Origin: Clostridia bacterium
GTDB taxonomy: Bacteria; Bacillota; Clostridia; Oscillospirales; Acutalibacteraceae
Assembly: GCA_017454565.1 (NCBI GenBank)
Contig: JAFTCS010000278.1
Span: forward strand, 1-5,065
Direction of reading: 5' to 3'
Length of the DNA: 5,065 nucleotides
The notes beneath the pieces are model-generated. The model did no database searches. It saw nothing but the letters and a program-made list of their open reading frames with translations, and was not told the origin of the DNA. The translations under genes and the position numbers were made by a program. Shown here in pieces: positions 1 through 5,065 of this stretch (its first letter is position 1; every line of letters starts with the position of its first letter).

Positions 1-1386
1 AGAAAAAGAAAGGAAAAAGTAGCGAATTTCAAGCTGAACCTTGATATAGCCGAACCTGAGGACACCGGCACCGAAATATCAAGCAATACCGGCAACATAC
101 CTGCAGTAGACGGAGTGGATACCGGCGACGACGGTTCATCGGGCAGCGAGCTGAGCAGCTACAGCTCTGTGCCTGGCGTGGACAGCGGCAGTCTTGACAA
201 GAAGAGCCTTAAAAAAGCTAAGAAGATAGACCGCAAACGCAGAAAGCAGAAGGCCAAGAAGAACCGCAGGATATTCAGAGTGGTATGGATAGCAATGGCT
301 ATCTTTGTTTCGGTAATGATCGGTGAGTTCATAATGGTCGGCGTGAATGATATGCTGGGTGTGGGCAGAGAGGCCGAATCCGCCGTGACCATAACCATCC
401 CGGAAAATGCCGACCTTGATACTATAACGGATATTCTATATGAGAACAACATTATCAAGGTCAAGTGGTTTTTCAAGCTTTATGCTACAATGACAAAGTC
501 CACCACCGGCTTTACCAAGGGCACCTTCGAGGTGGCAAAGAACAAGGACTATCAGGCTCTTATCAACTACATGCAGTCCGACATGAACAGAACCGATGTT
601 GTTACCATACGCTTTACCGAAGGCATGAGCCTTAAACAGTATGCAAAGCTTCTTGAGGACGGCAAGGTCTGCAATGCCGAGGATTTCCTTGAGGCATGCA
701 ATTCCGACAGATTTGACGACTACGAGTTTATAGGCAGTATCTCCAATCCAAAGAATCGTTCCGTAAAGCTGGAGGGCTATCTCTTCCCGGATACCTACGA
801 CTTCTTTGTCGGCGAGAATGTGGATACAGTCATTGAGAAGTTCCTGGCTAACTACCGCCGTAAGGTATACGCAACCAAGTCAAGGGTTCTGGGTCAGGAC
901 AAGAAGATGACCATAGCCGAGCGCGCCGAGCTTATAGACATGAAGATGGAGGATGTGCTTATTTTGGCTTCACTGATTCAGGCGGAGGCGGCAAACAAGG
1001 ACGATATGTATGAGATCTCTGCAATACTGCACAACCGACTTGCCACCATACCTGATGACGGTGTGAATAAGAACGGTGAGAGCGGTCTGGCATACTTACA
1101 GCTTGACTCTACCAAATACTATCCGTATTCCTCGTTGAAAGATATCCCCCTGAGTCAGAGATCGACTTTCAAGAGCAAGTATAATACCTACGAGATCATC
1201 GGTCTGCCGCCCGGACCTATCTGCAACCCCGGGCTTGAAGCTATTCAGGCAGCGCTGACCGTAGGAAAGACCGAGAATTACTACTTCTGCCATAAGCCGG
1301 CAGAGGAAAATATGCCCGCTGTTGCTTATTATGCAAAGACAATGGAAGAGCATCTCGAAAACCTGAAAAAGGCAGGACTTATGTAA
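1..1386 (+). CDS. mltG: Endolytic murein transglycosylase MltG (YceG family), 5' end outside window
   Basis: MltG cleaves nascent peptidoglycan glycan strands within the chain at the outer face of the cytoplasmic membrane and is thought to release or limit new strands. The frame is open from base 1, giving 461 residues in the window. Order, in window residue numbers: a polar Ser/Gly/Asp-rich cytoplasmic leader; a strongly basic stretch at about 67-90 with 16 Lys/Arg in 24; one membrane segment at about 91-118; a LysM-like region at about 129-191; then the YceG catalytic domain. The domain shows LEGYLFPDTY (769-798), the catalytic segment ASLIQAEA with the probable catalytic Glu at 985-987, HNRL, and GLPPGPICNPG. 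The first Glu of the usual SIVEKE motif is Gln here; the second, which I take as catalytic, is kept. A GTG at 115 could be called as a start, but it has no clear ribosome binding site and the upstream residues continue the same composition, so the true start is probably before the window. The gene ends at a hairpin terminator. Confidence 0.93.
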   Translation, partial: RKRKEKVANFKLNLDIAEPEDTGTEISSNTGNIPAVDGVDTGDDGSSGSELSSYSSVPGVDSGSLDKKSLKKAKKIDRKRRKQKAKKNRRIFRVVWIAMAIFVSVMIGEFIMVGVNDMLGVGREAESAVTITIPENADLDTITDILYENNIIKVKWFFKLYATMTKSTTGFTKGTFEVAKNKDYQALINYMQSDMNRTDVVTIRFTEGMSLKQYAKLLEDGKVCNAEDFLEACNSDRFDDYEFIGSISNPKNRSVKLEGYLFPDTYDFFVGENVDTVIEKFLANYRRKVYATKSRVLGQDKKMTIAERAELIDMKMEDVLILASLIQAEAANKDDMYEISAILHNRLATIPDDGVNKNGESGLAYLQLDSTKYYPYSSLKDIPLSQRSTFKSKYNTYEIIGLPPGPICNPGLEAIQAALTVGKTENYYFCHKPAEENMPAVAYYAKTMEEHLENLKKAGLM

Positions 1387-1396
1387 ACCAAAAGAA

Positions 1397-1438
1397 AAGG
1401 CATGGTACCGTACATGGTGCCATGCCTTAAATATTTTT
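1397..1438. terminator. Bidirectional intrinsic terminator between mltG and the MATE gene
   Basis: The arms AAGGCATGGTACC (1397-1409) and GGTGCCATGCCTT (1416-1428) pair over 13 positions, with one G-U wobble on the + transcript, around a six-base loop. On the + strand the stem is followed by AAATATTTTT and lies 10 bases after the mltG stop. On the - strand it lies 36 bases after the MATE stop and is followed by a T-rich run (TTCTTTT). The converging genes and T-rich tails on both sides support termination in both directions; the tail looks better for the MATE transcript. Confidence 0.8.
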
Positions 1439-1464
1439 CAATTAACTGATAAAAAGTATTTCTG

Positions 1465-2847
1465 TCAGGAAACTTCGTTTGTGAGGTTGGTTATCCAGAT
1501 GCCTTTTTTTATCATTATCGTTCCTATGAATATTTTTATTATATCCACACTCTGAACAATGGCGTAGACAGTCAGTACGGGCAGGTCGGTAAGCATCGAA
1601 AGGACAAGTGCTGTGGGTACCGTGACCGACCATGAGAATACACTGTCAAAAACAAAGGTTATCAGTGTTTTGCCGCCTGCCCTCAGCGTGAAGTACAGTG
1701 TGTTGAGGATTCCCTGAACCGGAAAGAACAGGGCGGTTATTGTGATGAATCCCGCTGCCAGCAAACGAACCTCTTCGTTTGTGTCATAGAGCAGAGGAAA
1801 GGCTCCTGACAGGGCGATAAGTCCTCCGCTGAGACCGACACAGAGAAAGGCTGTGAATATGGTCAATGTGAACGACTCTTTCTTCGCCTGTTCAAACTTT
1901 CCTGCGCCGAGATACTGCCCTGCAAGTATTCCGACGGAATGCCCCAGAGCTACAAATACCACGTTGAACAGGTTGCACAGCACGTTGGAGATGTTTATAC
2001 CTGCCACTACCGAAAGACCGCGCGTAGAATAGCATTGTGTAAGCGCCGCCAGACCCGCCGCCCATAAAAATTCGTTGCACAGAATGGGAATGGTCTTGAT
2101 AATGATTTTCCGGCGCAGCTCTTTTGGTACGCGAAGAGTGCTCCAGAGTCCCTTTATAAAAGGGTGCTTTTTTCTGCGCAGATATACCCACAGCAGAAGT
2201 GCGCTCATTTCAAGATATCTTGCGATGACCGTAGCTATTGCCGCGCCCCTTACTCCAAGCTGAGGGAATCCGAAATTTCCGTATATAAGCAGGTAGTTGA
2301 AAATAATGTCGGTAACAACCGACAGTATCCCGGCGGCCATGGGTTTTACGCTGTCGCCGGTCTCCCGCAGCGAGGAGGAGTATATCTGCGTGACTGCCAT
2401 AGCGGGAAGTCCGATGAGCATTATGTGAAGATAATCCGAAGCATGGCTCAGCGTCAGAGAAGAGTCTATCTCGGCGCTCTCTCCCTGAAGATACAGGCCG
2501 AAAAGAAGATCCTTGCCTGCAAACAGAACAGCAATTCCTGCTGCAGTCACTAATGCGGATATAATGGCTTTCATGCGGGTGGATTCCCTGACGCCCTCTG
2601 TGCTGCCCTGACCGTAAAATTGTGCCGTGAATATTCCAGGACCTGAAAGTCCTCCGAAAAGAGCCAGTGCGAACACAAAAATGAGCTGGCCGACTATTGA
2701 AACTGCCGTCATTGCTTCCGTGCCAAGGCTGCCGACCATTATGTGGTCAACAAGGCCGACTGCGTTGGTTATACCGTTTTGTATCATCATGGGCACAGCA
2801 AGTATCAGTGCCCGTTTAAGTGTTCCTTTCGTATCGCTGAATGACAT
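1465..2847 (-). CDS. MATE family multidrug/toxin efflux transporter
   Basis: A cytoplasmic-membrane antiporter of the multidrug and toxic compound extrusion family, which exports drugs or metabolites using a Na+ or H+ gradient. The 460-residue product has the family's usual length and is hydrophobic throughout, consistent with twelve membrane segments in two homologous halves. Visible family signatures are the proline in the first helix (AVPMMIQN, residues 17-24), VDHIMVGSLGTEA (33-45), LRETGDSVKP (160-169) followed by the LGVRGAAIATVIAR stretch (197-210), and in the second half GILAGQYLGAGKFEQAKK (306-323) and LRAGGKT (388-394). The C-terminus (KKGIWITNLT) is typical of Firmicutes members. 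The ATG start is supported by GAGGAG eight bases upstream. It is transcribed alone, divergent from the dehydrogenase gene. Substrate and coupling ion cannot be read from the sequence, so no gene symbol is given. Confidence 0.95.
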   Translation of the reverse strand: MSFSDTKGTLKRALILAVPMMIQNGITNAVGLVDHIMVGSLGTEAMTAVSIVGQLIFVFALALFGGLSGPGIFTAQFYGQGSTEGVRESTRMKAIISALVTAAGIAVLFAGKDLLFGLYLQGESAEIDSSLTLSHASDYLHIMLIGLPAMAVTQIYSSSLRETGDSVKPMAAGILSVVTDIIFNYLLIYGNFGFPQLGVRGAAIATVIARYLEMSALLLWVYLRRKKHPFIKGLWSTLRVPKELRRKIIIKTIPILCNEFLWAAGLAALTQCYSTRGLSVVAGINISNVLCNLFNVVFVALGHSVGILAGQYLGAGKFEQAKKESFTLTIFTAFLCVGLSGGLIALSGAFPLLYDTNEEVRLLAAGFITITALFFPVQGILNTLYFTLRAGGKTLITFVFDSVFSWSVTVPTALVLSMLTDLPVLTVYAIVQSVDIIKIFIGTIMIKKGIWITNLTNEVS

Positions 2848-2855
2848 TTCCTTTT

Positions 2856-2861
2856 CTCCTC
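2856..2861 (-). promoter_or_regulatory. Ribosome binding site of the MATE gene
   Basis: On the - strand GAGGAG sits eight bases before the ATG at 2847-2845. This fixes the start; no competing upstream start with a comparable site is seen. Confidence 0.85.
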
Positions 2862-2871
2862 TTTTGTTTCG

Positions 2872-2888
2872 TGATAATGATTTTATCA
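2872..2888. promoter_or_regulatory. Candidate operator: inverted repeat over the MATE -10 region
   Basis: TGATAA (2872-2877) and TTATCA (2883-2888) form a perfect six-base inverted repeat with a five-base spacer. It covers the predicted -10 element and start site of the MATE promoter, where a repressor would block transcription. Arms this short in AT-rich DNA can occur by chance, and no regulator gene is visible in the window. Confidence 0.35.
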
Positions 2889-2908
2889 GAGACGTCAGAA
2901 AAAATCAA
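2880..2908 (-). promoter_or_regulatory. Predicted promoter of the MATE gene (extended -10)
   Basis: On the - strand, TTGATT (2908-2903) and TAAAAT (2885-2880) are separated by 17 bases, and the -10 is preceded by TGA, giving the extended -10 form TGnTAAAAT. The predicted start near 2873 leaves a leader of about 26 bases that contains the GAGGAG ribosome binding site. The spacing is ideal, though each hexamer departs from consensus. Confidence 0.6.
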
Positions 2909-3071
2909 GTATTTAAAATTGTCCATTAACTGTATTACTGCTTTTATAAACCTCAAAAAATACCATGACATGATAAACAGGACATTAAAGTGCAAAAGTG
3001 CCAAAAACAGGAAATATTGTATCCGGTATGTGAAAATATCAAAAATAATGATTGTAAGTGCGTTTTTTGTG
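2909..3071. other. AT-rich intergenic DNA without a recognisable gene
   Basis: This is the middle of the divergent spacer between the MATE and dehydrogenase genes. Short frames here and overlapping the promoters have AT-driven composition and no ribosome binding sites, so I do not call a protein. The only repeat seen is AAAGTGC twice (2987-2993 and 2995-3001), with a third AAGTGC at 3056-3061. A-rich and T-rich runs at about 3034-3068, just upstream of the + promoter, could act as an UP element. No convincing RNA structure was found by eye. Confidence 0.5.
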
Positions 3072-3100
3072 TTGACTTAATGGTTTTTATTGATTATAAT
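3072..3100 (+). promoter_or_regulatory. Strong sigma-A type promoter of the dehydrogenase-GNAT unit
   Basis: TTGACT (3072-3077, five of six consensus bases) and TATAAT (3095-3100, full consensus) are separated by exactly 17 bases. Transcription would begin near 3106-3108, only about 17 bases before the ATG at 3124. No operator-like repeat is evident over it, so strong constitutive expression is the simplest reading. Confidence 0.85.
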
Positions 3101-3106
3101 TAAATC

Positions 3107-3112
3107 AAAGGA
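3107..3112 (+). promoter_or_regulatory. Ribosome binding site of the dehydrogenase gene
   Basis: AAAGGA lies 11 bases before the ATG at 3124 but only two bases before the in-frame GTG at 3115. Two bases is too close for initiation, so the ATG is preferred although its spacing is slightly long. The predicted transcript start falls at or within this site. Confidence 0.65.
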
Positions 3113-3123
3113 CAGTGATTATT

Positions 3124-4071
3124 ATGAAAATAGTGTTGACAGACGCCCAGACAGTGGTTGACGGTCTTGTAAGCGCCGAAAGACTGCGGGAATTCGGTGA
3201 GGTTGAGCAGTATGGTCTGCTGAAATACGACGAGGTCGCAGAAAAAATAGCGGATGCAGACCTTGTTATCTGCAACAAGACGCTGATGGACGCAGGAAGT
3301 CTGAGACTTGCAAAAAAGCTCAGATACATCGGTCTTTTTGCAACAGGTTACAATAATATTGATATTCCCTACTGCAGGGAGCACGGCATCACAGTATGCA
3401 ACGCAGGATCGTATTCTACCAGTGCGGTGGCTCAGCACACATTTGCGCTGATACTTGAGCATTTCAACAAGGTCTCGCAGTACAACAAATATGTGGCTGA
3501 GGGCAGATGGAAACGCAGCCCTACATTCTCACCCTTTGTTTATCCTCTGAATGAGCTTGCCGGAAAAACTATGGGCATTGTCGGGCTGGGTGCAATAGGT
3601 CAGGCGGTGGCAAAAATTGCCTGCGCATTCGGAATGAGAGTGATCGCCTGCAGCCGCAGTCGGAAAGACGTTGAAGGTGTTTCTCAGGTGAGCTTTGAAG
3701 AACTGCTGAGGGAAAGCGATATACTGACCGTTCATTGTCCGCTGAACGAGGATTCAAAGGAAATGTTCAACAGCGTCACCTTTGCAAAGATGAAAAAAGG
3801 CGCGCTCTTCGTAAACACCGCAAGAGGAGGCGTCATAGTTGAAAAGGATCTTTGTGATGCCCTGAACAGCGGCCATTTAGGAGGCGCCTGCATAGATACC
3901 ATAAACGTAGAACCTATGGAAGAGGACTGCATTCTTATGCAGGCGAAAAACTGTATTATGACACCCCATATTGCATGGGCACCCGTTGAAACGAGAGAGA
4001 GACTGATGAGCATAGTGGCAGGAAACATAAGAGCGTTTCTTGAAGGATCACCCGTAAACGTAGTGAGCTGA
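3124..4071 (+). CDS. D-isomer-specific 2-hydroxyacid dehydrogenase (hydroxypyruvate/glyoxylate reductase-like)
   Basis: A soluble NAD(P)-dependent oxidoreductase that interconverts 2-keto acids and D-2-hydroxy acids; the nearest known types are glycerate dehydrogenases (hydroxypyruvate reductases). The 315-residue product is full length for the family. The N-terminal catalytic half shows NKTLMDA (52-58) and LFATGYNNID (71-80). The Rossmann nucleotide-binding domain has GLGAIG at 154-159. The catalytic set is Arg234 in NTARGG, Glu263 in NVEPMEED and His282 in TPHIAWA. At the end of the second Rossmann strand, where NAD enzymes usually have Asp, it has SRSRK (177-181); a similar basic sequence occurs in the NADPH-dependent reductase GhrA, so NADPH use is inferred. 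A GTG at 3115 would add three residues but is too close to the ribosome binding site. The gene leads a two-gene unit with the GNAT gene. The exact substrate is not determinable, so no symbol is given. Confidence 0.92.
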   Translation: MKIVLTDAQTVVDGLVSAERLREFGEVEQYGLLKYDEVAEKIADADLVICNKTLMDAGSLRLAKKLRYIGLFATGYNNIDIPYCREHGITVCNAGSYSTSAVAQHTFALILEHFNKVSQYNKYVAEGRWKRSPTFSPFVYPLNELAGKTMGIVGLGAIGQAVAKIACAFGMRVIACSRSRKDVEGVSQVSFEELLRESDILTVHCPLNEDSKEMFNSVTFAKMKKGALFVNTARGGVIVEKDLCDALNSGHLGGACIDTINVEPMEEDCILMQAKNCIMTPHIAWAPVETRERLMSIVAGNIRAFLEGSPVNVVS

Positions 4072-4095
4072 AGAAAAAGGGAGCTTCAAAGGAAA

Positions 4096-4102
4096 AGAGG
4101 TG
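4096..4102 (+). promoter_or_regulatory. Ribosome binding site of the GNAT gene
   Basis: AGAGGTG sits six bases before the ATG at 4109 and decides that start. An in-frame GTG at 4100 overlaps this site; it has its own weaker candidate, AAAGGA at 4088-4093, six bases upstream, so a product three residues longer is not excluded. Confidence 0.65.
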
Positions 4103-4108
4103 TCGGAT

Positions 4109-4645
4109 ATGAGCGTTATTCTGACCGAGAGATTAAAGCTGCGCCCGTTCAGGGAAGGCGATGCCGAGGCTATGTTCCGCAACTGGACAAGTGACGGTGA
4201 AGTTGCCAGGTTTTGTCGCTGGTACCGGCACAAAGAGCTGAAAAGCACACGATGGCTTCTTGAGCTTTATCTCAGGGAGGCTGCCGAGGGGTTTGATCAT
4301 CGCTGGGCAGTCACCATGAAAGATGATGACGAAGCAATAGGTTCGGTAGAAGTGGTCGGTGTAAGGAACCATGACCGCTGTGCCGAGATAGGCTATGTTA
4401 TCGCAAGACGCTACTGGAACCAGGGCTACATGACGGAAGCAGTAAGAGCGGTTATTGAAGAACTTTTCCGCTGCGGATATAATGCCGTGAGTGCAAGACA
4501 CCACACTGACAATCCCGCGTCCGGAAGAGTAATGGAAAAATGCGGCATGCACTTTGTCGGAATGGACAGAGAGGTAAGAAAATTTTCCGAATACGATATG
4601 TGCGATGTCATGGTATATGAGATCACAAAGCCGGCAACCGGATAA
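4109..4645 (+). CDS. GNAT family N-acetyltransferase (RimJ/RimL-like)
   Basis: A probable acetyl-CoA-dependent N-acetyltransferase of the RimJ/RimL-like branch, whose members acetylate protein N-termini, small amines or antibiotics. With the ATG start it is 178 residues, normal for the family. It begins with the typical strand TERLKLRPFREGDAEAM (6-22). The acetyl-CoA-binding region is EIGYVIARRYWNQGYMTEAV (93-112), in which the short N-Q-G-Y-M turn corresponds to the pyrophosphate-binding loop. NPASGRVMEKCGM (135-147) is the usual downstream helix contacting the cofactor. It starts 37 bases after the dehydrogenase stop on the same strand, with no terminator or clear promoter between them, so co-transcription is likely. 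It is followed within 20 bases by a strong hairpin. The substrate is unknown, and the pairing with a hydroxyacid dehydrogenase does not by itself indicate one. Confidence 0.92.
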   Translation: MSVILTERLKLRPFREGDAEAMFRNWTSDGEVARFCRWYRHKELKSTRWLLELYLREAAEGFDHRWAVTMKDDDEAIGSVEVVGVRNHDRCAEIGYVIARRYWNQGYMTEAVRAVIEELFRCGYNAVSARHHTDNPASGRVMEKCGMHFVGMDREVRKFSEYDMCDVMVYEITKPATG

Positions 4646-4663
4646 CAGCAGTTCGCTGCACAA

Positions 4664-4712
4664 AAACAGACCGATGGACAGGAAATTCCGTTCCATCGGT
4701 CTGTTTATATAT
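4664..4712. terminator. Bidirectional intrinsic terminator between the GNAT gene and ackA
   Basis: AAACAGACCGATGGA (4664-4678) and TCCATCGGTCTGTTT (4692-4706) are a perfect 15-bp inverted repeat with a 13-base loop that itself contains GGAAATTCC. The + strand tail is TTTATATATTTG and the - strand tail is TTTTTG, so the hairpin can end both converging transcripts. It is 18 bases after the GNAT stop and 21 bases after the ackA stop. A small extra hairpin, GCAG-TTCG-CTGC (4648-4659), lies between the GNAT stop and the terminator. Confidence 0.88.
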
Positions 4713-4727
4713 TTGTTTGGTAAATTA

Positions 4728-5065
4728 TTACTTTGTCACAAGTGCCATTGTGTCTCTTGCTATAACAAGCTCTTCGTTGGTAGGGATGACATAAACCTCA
4801 ACGGTTGAATCGGGTGTGGAGATCTTGCCCTCCTTGCCTCTGATCATCTGGTCATTAAGATTGTCGTCTATCTTTACGCCCATGAATTCAAGAGCGTGGC
4901 ATACCTTGCTGCGGTGTGAGCACTGATTCTCACCGATGCCCGCTGTGAATACGATAGCGTCAACGCCGCCAAGAACTGCGGTGTAGCTGCCGATGTACTT
5001 GAGAATGTCATACTCAAGAATGTCGATGGCAAGCTGTGCCCTTGCGTTGTCGGCTTCGGCTGCTG
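4728..5065 (-). CDS. ackA: Acetate kinase, C-terminal part (5' end outside window)
   Basis: Acetate kinase converts acetyl phosphate and ADP to acetate and ATP in the cytoplasm, the energy-yielding last step of acetate fermentation together with phosphotransacetylase. Only the last 111 residues lie in the window, about a quarter of the roughly 400-residue enzyme. They include the run KYIGSYTAVLGGVDAIVFT, the nucleotide-binding signature AGIGEN (GIGEN at 4926-4940), GVKID, STPDS and the C-terminal VIPTNEELVIARDT (PTNEE at 4770-4784), all diagnostic for the family. The frame reads through the window edge without interruption and ends in TAA, 21 bases before the hairpin shared with the GNAT gene. 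The promoter, and any neighbouring pta gene, would be to the right of the window. Butyrate kinase is a more distant relative, but the motif match favours acetate kinase. Confidence 0.95.
   Translation of the reverse strand, partial: AAEADNARAQLAIDILEYDILKYIGSYTAVLGGVDAIVFTAGIGENQCSHRSKVCHALEFMGVKIDDNLNDQMIRGKEGKISTPDSTVEVYVIPTNEELVIARDTMALVTK

Noticed and set aside
2164..2553. Open frame of 129 codons on the + strand inside the MATE gene
   Set aside because: Antisense to a well-supported membrane protein; its translation lacks any family signature and no start signals are seen.
2987..3061. AAAGTGC repeated twice in tandem with a third partial copy, considered as regulator boxes
   Set aside because: The units are short, irregularly spaced (8 and about 61 bases) and AT-rich on both sides; chance is a sufficient explanation without conservation data.
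2841..3080. Open frame of 79 codons on the + strand across the divergent spacer
   Set aside because: It begins inside the MATE start region, overlaps both predicted promoters, has no ribosome binding site and encodes an AT-driven Lys/Ile-rich string with no recognisable motif.
4069..4088. TGAAG/CTTCA inverted repeat between the dehydrogenase and GNAT genes, considered as a terminator
   Set aside because: Only five base pairs with a ten-base loop and no T-run after it; it would not terminate transcription.
4133..4696. Open frame of 187 codons on the - strand
   Set aside because: It lies antisense to the GNAT gene and through the terminator hairpin, whereas the + strand frame carries clear GNAT motifs. 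It is a codon-bias shadow.
1..5065. A defence system, mobile element, CRISPR array or novel cluster
   Set aside because: All long frames are explained by common housekeeping or transport families. There are no spaced repeats, transposase or integrase motifs, toxin-antitoxin pairs or structured non-coding tracts visible.

Overview
The window reads as ordinary chromosomal DNA from a fermentative, low-to-mid GC Bacillota. The lineage is inferred from the style of the proteins: a Clostridia-type MltG with a long basic cytoplasmic leader, a Firmicutes-type MATE exporter, and an acetate kinase. Oscillospiraceae/Ruminococcus-like is my best guess, but it is not proven by anything here. I see no rRNA, tRNA, CRISPR, insertion sequence, phage gene or other mobile element.

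Layout. Positions 1-1386 (+) hold the 3' part of mltG, a membrane-anchored endolytic murein transglycosylase whose start lies before the window. It converges on a MATE-family multidrug exporter gene at 1465-2847 (-), and the two share a 13-bp hairpin at 1397-1428 that looks like a bidirectional terminator. The MATE gene is divergent from a two-gene unit on the + strand. The AT-rich space between them (2848-3123) carries one recognisable promoter per direction: an extended -10 type promoter with an overlapping inverted repeat for MATE, and a near-consensus sigma-A promoter (TTGACT, 17 bp, TATAAT) for the + unit. That unit encodes a D-isomer-specific 2-hydroxyacid dehydrogenase (3124-4071) and, 37 bases later, a RimJ/RimL-like GNAT acetyltransferase (4109-4645). 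It converges on the 3' end of ackA, acetate kinase (4728-5065, -, cut by the window edge), across a perfect 15-bp inverted repeat at 4664-4706 that can terminate both genes.

How the genes relate. They are mostly independent units: cell-wall synthesis control (mltG), efflux (MATE), 2-keto acid/hydroxy acid redox plus an acetylation of unknown target (dehydrogenase + GNAT), and energy metabolism (ackA). The only pair likely to share a transcript is dehydrogenase-GNAT. I looked for a novel system and did not find one. The points most worth a second look are the MATE promoter/operator, the probable NADPH preference of the dehydrogenase, its very short predicted leader, and the two compact bidirectional terminators.
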